DNA of 56,799 bases from the IMG/VR virus record IMGVR_UViG_3300042691_033294, positions 1 through 56,799 of that record. One strand, written 5' to 3'. The position numbers and the translations under genes were made by a program. Source of the DNA: a virus. The notes under the pieces are model-generated. The model made no database searches and was not told the origin of the DNA. It saw only the letters and a list, made by a program, of their open reading frames with translations. Below, in pieces: positions 1-7,640 of this stretch (positions are counted from its first letter, which is position 1; each line of letters starts with the position of its first letter).

Positions 1-90
1 TTCATATCTAGAAGTAAACGATAAAGGACTGCCCCACGAAAGTTCGCTTATGCAAAAAGCCCGAACTGAATTATTTGATAGATTAGTCAT
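1..90 (-). CDS. Partial unknown protein running off the left edge
   Basis: An ATG 8 nt downstream of the preceding stop opens a frame of 30 codons that stays open to the window edge, so only the N-terminus is visible. It follows the same tight spacing as the genes upstream. No family is recognised. Confidence 0.55.
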   Translation of the reverse strand, partial: MTNLSNNSVRAFCISELSWGSPLSFTSRYE

Positions 91-97
91 TTTCGTT

Positions 98-400
98 TTA
101 TACGCTCTGAATTTTTAAATCTGAAAATTTTTGATTTGGAGTTGCTATATCTCTTAGTATAGAATCTTTCAAAACGGGATATTTCCTAAGTAAAAATTTT
201 AGCACTTCATAACCGATTTCGGGCGATAAATGCATTTCAATATTTGCTCGATACCAAGCGTCATCCTTAACCTCACGATACTCTTCCTTGCTGGCCACCA
301 GTAATTCACATCCAAAAATAGCCATTTCATTTATATCAATAACTTTTTTAGTTGCATCGCATGTAAATTGTACTTTTTCTTGTTGTTTAATTGTTTTCAT
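98..400 (-). CDS. Hypothetical protein, 100 aa
   Basis: Soluble protein without signal peptide or membrane segment. It has a charged N-terminus and a C-terminal half rich in leucine and isoleucine. Position, direction and AT-rich codon use agree with its neighbours. No family recognised. Confidence 0.65.
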   Translation of the reverse strand: MKTIKQQEKVQFTCDATKKVIDINEMAIFGCELLVASKEEYREVKDDAWYRANIEMHLSPEIGYEVLKFLLRKYPVLKDSILRDIATPNQKFSDLKIQSV

Positions 401-458
401 TTGATGTGTTTTTCGTAGCGTATTTTACGCTCTTGTTTTCTGGTGTGGAAATCGCTCA

Positions 459-689
459 TTATTGTTTTTCATCAACGGGAGTTTTTAGACTTATCGGCGG
501 TAGTTTTGTTAAATTGTCTGTAACATGCAAAACTCCTTTGACCGTTTCGGATAGATCGTTTTCACTACATATTAAGGTCGCACTAATGCCAGAACCTAAA
601 AATCCAGAATTATCAGATATAGTTATGGCATACTTAAAATTTTTAATTGGCTCGATTAATAATTTGAGCGTTTGTAGATTATATTTCAT
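459..689 (-). CDS. Hypothetical protein with MKYNLQ N-terminus, 76 aa
   Basis: Its first residues, MKYNLQTLK, match the start of the NADAR protein two genes upstream (MKYNLQWLK), while the rest differs. The 4-bp overlap with the upstream frame suggests translational coupling. The shared start may be a duplicated translation-initiation region rather than a domain. Confidence 0.6.
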   Translation of the reverse strand: MKYNLQTLKLLIEPIKNFKYAITISDNSGFLGSGISATLICSENDLSETVKGVLHVTDNLTKLPPISLKTPVDEKQ

Positions 690-871
690 TTATCATCTAA
701 TTTCCTATTCCACGGGACAAGCCTCCAATGCATTTTACCGTCACAATCTTTTTCTGATTTGCTATTTAACGTCACATCTGAAACAAGCTGCATATCATAA
801 TATATCAATAGTTTGTTTATAGAGTCAATTATCATAAATGCATCGTCATCATAATTAATTGTTAATGTCAT
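686..871 (-). CDS. Hypothetical protein, 61 aa
   Basis: Small soluble frame overlapping both neighbours by a few bases, as expected for coupled phage genes. It contains an acidic patch near the N-terminus and no recognisable motif. Confidence 0.6.
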   Translation of the reverse strand: MTLTINYDDDAFMIIDSINKLLIYYDMQLVSDVTLNSKSEKDCDGKMHWRLVPWNRKLDDK

Positions 872-1403
872 TTTTAATCATATCCCTCACTTCCATTAAA
901 GCAAATCCCAAAAGATTTTCTCCCGTCCAGTTATCGGGATTTTGATTGCGTTGGTCTGTAATTTCAAGCCCGATGCCCCATATTTTATCATATGGACTGG
1001 CTTCCGCAAGCACATTATCGCCCGTAGAGAGCAAAAATTCTTTAAGTTTTGGATGTGCCGAGAATTTAAATAGATTTCCGTTAACAACCACCCTATATTT
1101 TACTTCATTCCATATTCTGTCGTCATATTTTTTGACTGCCCTTCCTAACGTTTTTGCTTGTCTTGGACATTTAGATTTTAAAATTTTATCGAGTATTTCA
1201 CAATCACCAAAGATGCTTGCCTTAAACCACATCATATAGTGTTCTGCCGTAGCAACACCTACAAATGGTGCATCATACCACTGACTTAAACATGATTTAT
1301 TTACAGAACCATCTTGGGGCGGAGTGTGACCGTAAAAGAATAGATATTCTACAGGCTCTCCCGAGGCAATTTTATTTTTTAGCCATTGTAGATTGTATTT
1401 CAT
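855..1403 (-). CDS. NADAR / YbiA-like N-glycosidase
   Basis: Resembles the NADAR (DUF1768, YbiA) family along its 182 aa. Visible blocks are AEHYMM (53-58) followed by the FKASIFGD stretch, a KF motif near 113, TGDNVLAEASP (127-137), IWGIGL (141-146) and NLLGFALMEVR (163-173). Family members cleave N-glycosidic bonds in riboflavin intermediates, and some remove ADP-ribose from guanine in DNA. A role in countering NAD- or ADP-ribose-based host defence is an inference. Length is normal for the family and no block is missing. Confidence 0.85.
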   Translation of the reverse strand: MKYNLQWLKNKIASGEPVEYLFFYGHTPPQDGSVNKSCLSQWYDAPFVGVATAEHYMMWFKASIFGDCEILDKILKSKCPRQAKTLGRAVKKYDDRIWNEVKYRVVVNGNLFKFSAHPKLKEFLLSTGDNVLAEASPYDKIWGIGLEITDQRNQNPDNWTGENLLGFALMEVRDMIKNDINN

Positions 1404-1852
1404 TCATCATCTCCGATTCTAATCCGGGCTTGTTTCCAACAATATGATTCACATTCAAACCTATACCCTTTTAGGTAAGCGATCTCGTCTGGATTTATTA
1501 TACGGCGTAGTGTTTTTTCTATCCAAGCTTCATCACTATAGTTTCTTAACTCAACTTTAAGAGTAACATCATTTTTGGTTGGCTCGCGGTATTTGGTTTC
1601 CTGAACTGCCACCTGCGATAAATCTGGTTGGGGCCGGGTTCGCAAATTTTGTTGTTCTTTTTCAATCTTCTCTACCAAAGGCGTCAAGTATTTTTCGTTG
1701 TACTCTTGCTTTAGTAAAGAGAAAAGATGCTGACGAAGTTTGCCGCTTACGTTTTCGTCGTCGATTAGCAGGCACGACGCTTCACGGGGCGATATCTCTA
1801 CTGTAAAATAGCATGGATTTTCAAAATTTTTATAAAACGCTTGAGCTTTCAC
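1400..1852 (-). CDS. Hypothetical protein, 150 aa
   Basis: Soluble, charged protein with a basic helical stretch around residues 45-65 and a tryptophan- and cysteine-containing C-terminus. It overlaps both neighbours by 4 bp. No family recognised. Confidence 0.65.
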   Translation of the reverse strand: MKAQAFYKNFENPCYFTVEISPREASCLLIDDENVSGKLRQHLFSLLKQEYNEKYLTPLVEKIEKEQQNLRTRPQPDLSQVAVQETKYREPTKNDVTLKVELRNYSDEAWIEKTLRRIINPDEIAYLKGYRFECESYCWKQARIRIGDDE

Positions 1853-2127
1853 TTGGAATCTCCTTTTAGGTGTTTGTTTGCAATGGTAATCATATTTTTT
1901 GGCACATTTATAATAGTAACCGTTTCTCCGCCATCCATAACATTAAGATCTTTTTCAACAACGATTATATCATAGTGGTGATCGCATTCTATATAATTAG
2001 CGATGTCAAAGTCTACTTCCGGTACAGGGTGCGCAATTTTTGTAAAAGTGCGAGGCCCAGTAAAATCGGTTTTTACCGTTTCTACAATAAAATAGCTTTG
2101 GCATTTAAATCTGGCTGTCATTCCCAT
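1849..2127 (-). CDS. Hypothetical protein, 92 aa
   Basis: Probably beta-rich soluble protein without recognisable motifs, coupled to the next gene by a 4-bp overlap. Confidence 0.6.
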   Translation of the reverse strand: MGMTARFKCQSYFIVETVKTDFTGPRTFTKIAHPVPEVDFDIANYIECDHHYDIIVVEKDLNVMDGGETVTIINVPKNMITIANKHLKGDSK

Positions 2128-2215
2128 AGTTGTCTAAAGGCACTCCGTATAAAATTGTTTCTTCCGGTAAAATCTGTTTTTTTGGAAATATTTCTGAGAT
2201 TGGCGGATATTGAAG

Positions 2216-2386
2216 TCATTCATACAAAATTCTTAAAGCTTCTTTTGCAGAAACACAGGACAAGTTCTCAGAGCTTGTACTTTGCTTGCAAATATCGCAA
2301 GTCCTTTCTCCGATTATGCCGATAGTATAACATTCTACTTCCTGATTGTCAATGCATTTGTTGCAAATATAGTAATGTTCTTTCAT
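2216..2386 (-). CDS. Small zinc-ribbon protein, 56 aa
   Basis: Frame starting MKEHYYICNKC whose ATG overlaps the upstream stop (ATGA). Two CxxC pairs (ICNKC and TCDICK) suggest a zinc ribbon. Function unknown. Confidence 0.6.
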   Translation of the reverse strand: MKEHYYICNKCIDNQEVECYTIGIIGERTCDICKQSTSSENLSCVSAKEALRILYE

Positions 2387-2715
2387 TTGTCGTTTTCTTC
2401 TATAAGTTTTAATAATGCCCGAGCCATATTCATGCCCAATTCATCCGGTTCAAACCTAGCCACAACAACGTGTCCATTTCCCAGTAAATGAGGATCTAGC
2501 ATTGTCATTTTTTCAATTTCTTTTTTTCTTCCTTTTACCAACATTAGCTTTTTGCCATTGAACGTAGTACATCCATGATATTTTGCCATAACAATACAAA
2601 AATCAACTAGCGAAGATTCGTAAATATATAGAATAGAAAAATTACATGGATTAGGGTCGGGCGGATTAATCTCTTTACAGCATCGAGGCGAATCGCTAAA
2701 AAGTTTTATTCCCAT
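2383..2715 (-). CDS. Hypothetical protein, 110 aa
   Basis: Soluble frame with a cysteine pair near residue 12 and a long C-terminal helix. Its stop overlaps the start of the zinc-ribbon gene. No family recognised. Confidence 0.65.
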   Translation of the reverse strand: MGIKLFSDSPRCCKEINPPDPNPCNFSILYIYESSLVDFCIVMAKYHGCTTFNGKKLMLVKGRKKEIEKMTMLDPHLLGNGHVVVARFEPDELGMNMARALLKLIEENDK

Positions 2716-2717
2716 TA

Positions 2718-2918
2718 TTACACCAATCTTTCTTCTAAGACTTCCACAGCTAGCCTATGCAAACAATCGGGTTCGTGATTTTCTTGAGTGGATCGTTTGT
2801 CGCATCCACGCTTGAAATAGTTGCCATACTCTGCATGACAGTATCTACAGTGGTCGCGTGAGTAACTATCTTCCGCTAAGAAGCTGTCTGTTGAAAGTTG
2901 CTCTAAAATCGACTCAAT
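2718..2918 (-). CDS. Small His/Cys-rich protein with uncertain start
   Basis: The frame ends in a protein-like stretch with DHCRYCHAEYG and later Cys/His residues, plausibly metal-binding. No ATG, GTG or TTG opens it; the listed start is an ATT just after the upstream stop. It may use a rare start codon or be a decayed gene. Confidence 0.4.
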   Translation of the reverse strand: MESILEQLSTDSFLAEDSYSRDHCRYCHAEYGNYFKRGCDKRSTQENHEPDCLHRLAVEVLEERLV

Positions 2919-2919
2919 T

Positions 2920-3267
2920 TTACTTTGAGTGTTCGTTGTTTTCTATCGCTTTGATTTTGGTTTGTATGTTGTCCAATTTATAATAAATTCTGTACTGCAA
3001 GCTAATAATTGATCCCAGAATGGCTACTAGCAAAAGTGGTATTATAAAATAAGCAAACACATTGCCCGAGGATTCAGCCTCTATTTGTGAGGTTAGTTTA
3101 GATATTTTCTGCGTGGTATCAACTAAATCGTCGTATGTACGATTATACATTTCACGATAACGATCTCGTTCTTCTCGGGCCTTTACGATATATTCATTGT
3201 CTATTCTTAGAATGTCAAGACAATTTTTCATAAATTCCATATTGCTTTGATTGCCATCAGTTTCCAT
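2920..3267 (-). CDS. Membrane protein with coiled coil, 115 aa
   Basis: Residues about 25-65 are a charged coiled-coil candidate, followed by one transmembrane segment at about 71-92 and a short charged tail. Function unknown; such architecture is common among phage membrane-associated accessory proteins. Confidence 0.65.
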   Translation of the reverse strand: METDGNQSNMEFMKNCLDILRIDNEYIVKAREERDRYREMYNRTYDDLVDTTQKISKLTSQIEAESSGNVFAYFIIPLLLVAILGSIISLQYRIYYKLDNIQTKIKAIENNEHSK

Positions 3268-3295
3268 AACTTTTTCTTTCTAAAAAAATAGCTGT

Positions 3296-3568
3296 TTATT
3301 CGTTGTTTCGTAATAGTTCCCAGTGTACAATTGGGTCTTCGCAATAAACTAATGCATATCTGTTAGTAGTTTTGCATACAAACAAATAATTATAATTACT
3401 TTTAGTATGTTTCTCCATAGATTTTAAAGATTCGCACAAATCGCAGATATCGCCGTTATCCAATAAAGGAACCCCGAATTCAATATTTTCAATCTGTTTT
3501 ACTACAACACCCCTATGCGAAAAAATTTCTGACTCTATAAAAATAATTTTTAAATTATTAATTAGCAT
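3296..3568 (-). CDS. Hypothetical protein, 90 aa
   Basis: The start chosen is MLINN, whose ATG overlaps the upstream gene's last codons and follows an AGGA element. The longer in-frame start upstream lacks this site. It has a CDLC pair near the middle. Function unknown. Confidence 0.6.
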   Translation of the reverse strand: MLINNLKIIFIESEIFSHRGVVVKQIENIEFGVPLLDNGDICDLCESLKSMEKHTKSNYNYLFVCKTTNRYALVYCEDPIVHWELLRNNE

Positions 3569-4004
3569 TTTTTGTATTCCTATTAAAATGATTTTTGATA
3601 ATTCTATCTGCTTCTTCATCCCAGCGATCTATAAGCCCTTTGTTGGCTTCAATAAAATCGCGGCATTCTTTTAGTTCTAGCTTTGATAAACAAATATTTT
3701 CACCGAAAGATGCAATTCTATAAAATCCTCTATCGGTAACATTTGGCTTGCCCGTAATATCAGCACACAACATAGCTAAATCATCAATTCTAACTTTGAT
3801 ATGTACAATTTCTATGTCGTAAAGCTCAGGATTGATTAACTTTGATCCCGGACAGTCATAGTATATCGTTCCGAATCGTTCTTCTATTGTTATAGTGCAA
3901 TTGTGGCGAGATTCAATATAATTCTTGACAATTTCCGCAAGTTCCGGTGTATTGCAAACGTGAGGAACAATACTAATACGTTCGGGTGAAGTTAATCTAT
4001 ACAT
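3558..4004 (-). CDS. Hypothetical protein, 148 aa
   Basis: Soluble alpha/beta-looking protein. Unusually, the same frame stays open for about 35 protein-like codons upstream of the ATG without a standard start codon, so the true N-terminus may be longer. No family recognised. Confidence 0.6.
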   Translation of the reverse strand: MYRLTSPERISIVPHVCNTPELAEIVKNYIESRHNCTITIEERFGTIYYDCPGSKLINPELYDIEIVHIKVRIDDLAMLCADITGKPNVTDRGFYRIASFGENICLSKLELKECRDFIEANKGLIDRWDEEADRIIKNHFNRNTKNAN

Positions 4005-4084
4005 ACTTTTATGAAATCCTTCATTAATAAAAATCTTCCACTTTTTAATTTCTTGATCAGAGCCAAGATCAACATAGATCTCTT

Positions 4085-4351
4085 TTAGATTATATCTTTT
4101 TTTAAAAATTTGCTAATCTTTCCCTCGAATAATACATTGAACTTATCATCATACTTATCAATGAAGCTTTCGCTAACCATTATTTTTGTAGTGGGTGTGA
4201 GTCCATAATATTTTTCTGCAATTGCTCTTTGTAAAAACTCTTTTGCTTTTTCTAGAGAGCTTACAAAAAAGATATCTGTAAAATCTTTATCGTTACTGTC
4301 GTTAGACCAGTTATAGTTTTCTTCTATTTCGTAGACAATATAGAATTTCAT
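4085..4351 (-). CDS. Hypothetical protein, 88 aa
   Basis: Begins MKFYIVYEIEEN, has an acidic N-terminal half and a KAKEFLQRAIAE helix. The start overlaps the upstream stop. No family recognised. Confidence 0.65.
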   Translation of the reverse strand: MKFYIVYEIEENYNWSNDSNDKDFTDIFFVSSLEKAKEFLQRAIAEKYYGLTPTTKIMVSESFIDKYDDKFNVLFEGKISKFLKKDII

Positions 4352-4716
4352 TCTGTACCTCCGTCAAGTAAAACAGTTGCTTCGTTGCGGCTGTACTTGC
4401 CCACTGAAACTCTGCGATTGAGAGTGACCGAGCCATCTACAACATATATATAATGTTGTGATGCATCATGAGAGGTAGAAGGCAATAAAACAGAATAGCG
4501 AATTATTTTGCGACCGTCTGATAAAATTCCTACTTCTTCGCCACCCTGAGACAAAGAGTTTATATTGTAATCTTTATGACGTTTCAAGTTTGCTTCATGA
4601 TAAGAAGAAATATCAAGCTGATTACAGCCAATCAAGGAGGATGTTATGGAAAGTCCGGTGATAATAAGGCACCAGCCCAACAACGTCCATATTAACAAAT
4701 TCGCACAATGACGCAT
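4348..4716 (-). CDS. Lipoprotein with lipobox SLIGC
   Basis: The start MRHC is chosen because an AAAGGAG ribosome-binding site precedes it. The N-terminus has a hydrophobic stretch ending in SLIGC, a lipobox expected to be cut before Cys and lipidated in the bacterial envelope. The mature part of about 95 residues is hydrophilic. An envelope role such as superinfection exclusion is inference. Confidence 0.7.
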   Translation of the reverse strand: MRHCANLLIWTLLGWCLIITGLSITSSLIGCNQLDISSYHEANLKRHKDYNINSLSQGGEEVGILSDGRKIIRYSVLLPSTSHDASQHYIYVVDGSVTLNRRVSVGKYSRNEATVLLDGGTE

Positions 4717-4730
4717 TATTTTTCGCTCCT

Positions 4731-5108
4731 TTAGCTTATAAAAACTTTTAATCCATAAAATCCATAACATTTATTGTTGCTACAAGTAATCTTTCCACCA
4801 AAATAACTTGCCAACTCTTTTAGTACAACAACGGGATCTGCACCGTCAATCGGCCACTTTAGTTCGTCTGCGAACTCAAGATATGATTGTGTTTTGTGTT
4901 CATGAAATAAAATTATTGCTGAAAACCTTTTTTTATATACGCGCTTGTCTACTATAAATCTAACTATCTTACCACTCTTTAAATTCCAACTATTGACTAT
5001 ATTAATAATCGTTTGAGTTTCTGGAAGTAGTTGCTTTTGTGCAAAACAAACTTTAGGAGCGAGTAGTGCGGCCCCAATTATTTTAATCGCGTTTCTTCTT
5101 TGTGTCAT
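4731..5108 (-). CDS. Exported protein with twin-arginine-like signal
   Basis: The N-terminus has twin arginines (TQRRNAIKII), a hydrophobic core and a CFA-Q cleavage-like site near residue 24, typical of Tat or Sec export. The mature part has a CSNNKC pair near the C-terminus that could form a disulfide. A consensus-like promoter lies just upstream. Neighbouring lipoprotein gene suggests a small exported-protein operon. Function unknown. Confidence 0.7.
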   Translation of the reverse strand: MTQRRNAIKIIGAALLAPKVCFAQKQLLPETQTIINIVNSWNLKSGKIVRFIVDKRVYKKRFSAIILFHEHKTQSYLEFADELKWPIDGADPVVVLKELASYFGGKITCSNNKCYGFYGLKVFIS

Positions 5109-5129
5109 ACTGTCACTGCTCCTACATCT

Positions 5130-5158
5130 ATTTTATCATGCGGGTTGTAGTTTGTCAA
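5130..5158 (-). promoter_or_regulatory. Sigma70-type promoter
   Basis: TTGACA and TAAAAT separated by 17 bp, 22 bp upstream of the gene starting at 5108. The promoter plus leader and ribosome-binding site is nearly repeated at 6225-6253. Confidence 0.75.
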
Positions 5159-5170
5159 CAATCTTTCTGT

Positions 5171-5407
5171 TCAGGATATTGAAATAATTTTTTGCTTAAT
5201 TATTTGCCCGTCTTTATTTATAACGATTGCATTAGTGCCTCCAGCCAGAGGCCCTATATATATTTCTTCTTCAAGGATTATGTAATCCTCTGGACAATCA
5301 AGTAATTCTTTCTCGGAAAAATATTCGCTTAAATCGTGATCTTTTCCGGTAGAGACAGAATAACTTGCCAAGCCTTGATTTTCTTTAAAAAGTGTATAAA
5401 TATTCAT
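5171..5407 (-). CDS. Hypothetical acidic protein, 78 aa
   Basis: The start MNIYTLF is chosen because its ATG overlaps the upstream stop (TCATGA). Acidic soluble protein, no family recognised. Confidence 0.65.
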   Translation of the reverse strand: MNIYTLFKENQGLASYSVSTGKDHDLSEYFSEKELLDCPEDYIILEEEIYIGPLAGGTNAIVINKDGQIIKQKIISIS

Positions 5408-5739
5408 GAATAAACCCCCGAATTCCAAACGTTGCTTATTTTAAATGCCCCGCAATGTTTGCACGTTGACTCTTGCTGCCACCTTGCGATTTTTTCTTTT
5501 TCTTGTTCCGCTAAAACCCCTAGTTGTTCCGGCTCGTCCAGCAACGCATAAGGCAGTTCAGCATGTCGGATTGCTCCGTTGGTAGTTGGGCCATAAGTAA
5601 ATTTAAATCCGCCTTCTCTTAAATTTACCGAAGAATATAAGGCACTTCCGCGATCTATTAGATAAACAAATTGTCTAGCCAATACGGTACATTGATCTAC
5701 TAAATCACAGGCTGTTTTAATTTTTTCAGATGTGTTCAT
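5404..5739 (-). CDS. Hypothetical protein with CxxC, 111 aa
   Basis: Mostly helical soluble protein with a CKHCG pair near the C-terminus. Overlaps both neighbours by 1-4 bp. Unknown function. Confidence 0.65.
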   Translation of the reverse strand: MNTSEKIKTACDLVDQCTVLARQFVYLIDRGSALYSSVNLREGGFKFTYGPTTNGAIRHAELPYALLDEPEQLGVLAEQEKEKIARWQQESTCKHCGAFKISNVWNSGVYS

Positions 5740-5999
5740 TATTTAATCCTTATTAATTCATCAAATTCTGCTGTCATTCTGTATATCTTACAGCTTTCTA
5801 AAGCCGCCAGCCCCCTTCTTAGAGCATCCACTTCTGGCCCTTGACGATTCGAAAGGAAACACTCAATCGCAAGAATTTTATATAATCCCAACGGCGAAAT
5901 GTATGTTTTCTTAACCGTATTTGCCCAATGAGAACTAAGTGCTGAAATCAACGCAACTTCTTGTTCAGAATATTCACATAAATCTGTTGATAGTGACAT
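5739..5999 (-). CDS. Hypothetical protein, 86 aa
   Basis: Helical soluble protein in a coupled gene chain. No motif recognised. Confidence 0.6.
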   Translation of the reverse strand: MSLSTDLCEYSEQEVALISALSSHWANTVKKTYISPLGLYKILAIECFLSNRQGPEVDALRRGLAALESCKIYRMTAEFDELIRIK

Positions 6000-6203
6000 T
6001 TATAATCCTAGTTTAATATCTAATTTTCTAGCTAAATCAATTACAGCTTCAAGCGATGTGCAATCGCCACCGCTTACACCTTTAACGATCTGTCCATCTT
6101 TAACAACTGAACAAGTTATAACTCCGTCTCCCCAACCCATAGCACCACCCCATTCAACGTGTCCGTATAGGCTTTCAATAATTTTAACTATTCTGTCTTT
6201 CAT
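6000..6203 (-). CDS. Hypothetical protein, 67 aa
   Basis: Glycine-rich central part (WGGAMGWGDG) between two helices. It begins its own transcription unit: a promoter lies in the end of thyA and a GGAGCAG site precedes the ATG. Confidence 0.6.
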   Translation of the reverse strand: MKDRIVKIIESLYGHVEWGGAMGWGDGVITCSVVKDGQIVKGVSGGDCTSLEAVIDLARKLDIKLGL

Positions 6204-7222
6204 ACTGTTACTGCTCCTACGTCTATTTTATCATGCGGGTTATAATTTGTCAACAAAATATCTTTCCATTCCCAATCAAAAATCGAAAATTTTCCGTCTT
6301 TGCCAAGAATTTCAATTTGTGGAAGCTCTTTTTCTTCTCTTTCTATAAGTTGCTTTGCGGCCTCCATATGATTTTCGTAAATATGGCAATCTGCTAGTGT
6401 TCCAACTAGCTCTCCGGGTTTTAAGCCGGATTCTTTACATAAAAGCATCAGTAACAGCCCGTAAGAAGCTATATTTGCACCTACGCCGAGCAGCAGGTCG
6501 CAACTTCTTTGATGCCAAATCAAGTTCAATTTATCGCCGTATACAACAATGTTCCACGCCCAATGACAAGGCGGAAGTGCGGCCATATGCATTTGATTCG
6601 GATTCCATGCTGAACATACCATTCTGCGATCATATGGACTAGATTTAAGTTTATCAACTATAGACTTAAATTGGTCGAATCCATCTTCGATGCCATTAAA
6701 ATCTATTCCTACCTTTTGGTATCTTTCTGTATAATCATAACCACTTCCTTCGTCATACCATTCTCCAAATTTTCGCCATTGATAGCCATAAATAGGGCCG
6801 AGATCATTAGTTTCTAATTGAACACTTTTATATGCTTCTCTAGTTAGAACAACAGATTTGTCATTGTGAATATTTTTGAGTTCTTCTTCTTTTTTTATTG
6901 CAGATTTCTTTACAGCAACCGGATTGGCCCACTCGTTCCAAAAATTACAGCCTCGTTCTTTATACCAAGACTTGTCTGTAACACCTTTGATAAACCCCTC
7001 AAGCTCTACACGAATGCTTCGCCAAGGCATCTTACGAAGCGTAGTTAAAGGAAAGCCCGTACTCATATCGTGGCGAAAGATTTCGCAGAATGTTCCGATA
7101 GTTCCGTTTTCTACGGGTATAATATTGCCTGCGGCATCATATCGAATTGCTTGCTTGGCTACGCCATTATTTACTACATTTTTGATTATTTCTAAATAGT
7201 TCACTTTGTTATTTTCCTTCAT
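6200..7222 (-). CDS. thyA: Thymidylate synthase ThyA
   Basis: Methylates dUMP to dTMP using methylene-tetrahydrofolate in the cytosol. All family blocks are present: LGPIYGYQWR (141-150), DRRMVCSAWNP (198-208), catalytic Cys219 in PPCHW, QRSCDLLLGVGANIASYG (238-254, including the Asn that selects dUMP over dCMP), and the PHDKI...V C-terminus. At 340 aa it is longer than E. coli ThyA, mainly through an insertion around 100-135. With dUTPase, dCMP deaminase and RNR in the window it completes a dTTP supply route. Confidence 0.97.
   Translation of the reverse strand: MKENNKVNYLEIIKNVVNNGVAKQAIRYDAAGNIIPVENGTIGTFCEIFRHDMSTGFPLTTLRKMPWRSIRVELEGFIKGVTDKSWYKERGCNFWNEWANPVAVKKSAIKKEEELKNIHNDKSVVLTREAYKSVQLETNDLGPIYGYQWRKFGEWYDEGSGYDYTERYQKVGIDFNGIEDGFDQFKSIVDKLKSSPYDRRMVCSAWNPNQMHMAALPPCHWAWNIVVYGDKLNLIWHQRSCDLLLGVGANIASYGLLLMLLCKESGLKPGELVGTLADCHIYENHMEAAKQLIEREEKELPQIEILGKDGKFSIFDWEWKDILLTNYNPHDKIDVGAVTV
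6225..6253 (-). promoter_or_regulatory. Sigma70-type promoter, duplicate of 5130-5158
   Basis: TTGACA-17 bp-TAAAAT inside the 3' end of thyA, serving the gene at 6203. Spacer, leader and ribosome-binding site match the copy at 5130-5158 almost base for base. Confidence 0.7.
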
Positions 7223-7640
7223 ATTTTTCTTTTAATTTTCTCAATGCTTCCAATTCTTGTTCTTTTACTCTGGCAGCTTCCTTTTCCTGCTTAGCTTTCT
7301 TTTCTGCAATTTCTTTAGCCCTTTTTTCTTCCTTGATTTTTTCTGTTAAATTAAAAGACTTTTGCATGATTTCATTCATCTTATTTTCATGCTCTTCGTC
7401 TTGTGTCCATTCCCATTCATCCTCGCACCACTCTCTGTAGGATTGAATAACATAAACTTCATATTCACCTTCAGGATATTCTTCTGCGAAAGAAGCAATA
7501 GCCTTAATCAAGCCTTCTTCATCGTCTAAATCAAACTCTTCGTGCGAATGAAACGCATTTTTTCGCCAATGGCAATAACCAGAAGTATCCCAATACCCCT
7601 GTTCTTGACAGTGCATTGTAAGTAGATATTTAGTTTTCAT
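7209..7640 (-). CDS. Hypothetical protein with C-terminal coiled coil
   Basis: 143 aa. The N-terminal half is acidic and aromatic-rich (WCEDEWEW). Residues about 95-140 are a lysine/glutamate-rich coiled coil. Coupled to thyA downstream. Function unknown. Confidence 0.7.
   Translation of the reverse strand: MKTKYLLTMHCQEQGYWDTSGYCHWRKNAFHSHEEFDLDDEEGLIKAIASFAEEYPEGEYEVYVIQSYREWCEDEWEWTQDEEHENKMNEIMQKSFNLTEKIKEEKRAKEIAEKKAKQEKEAARVKEQELEALRKLKEKYEGK

Noticed and set aside
391-822. Plus-strand frame of 143 codons
   Set aside because: Antisense to three coupled minus-strand genes; no ribosome-binding site and no plus-strand promoter.
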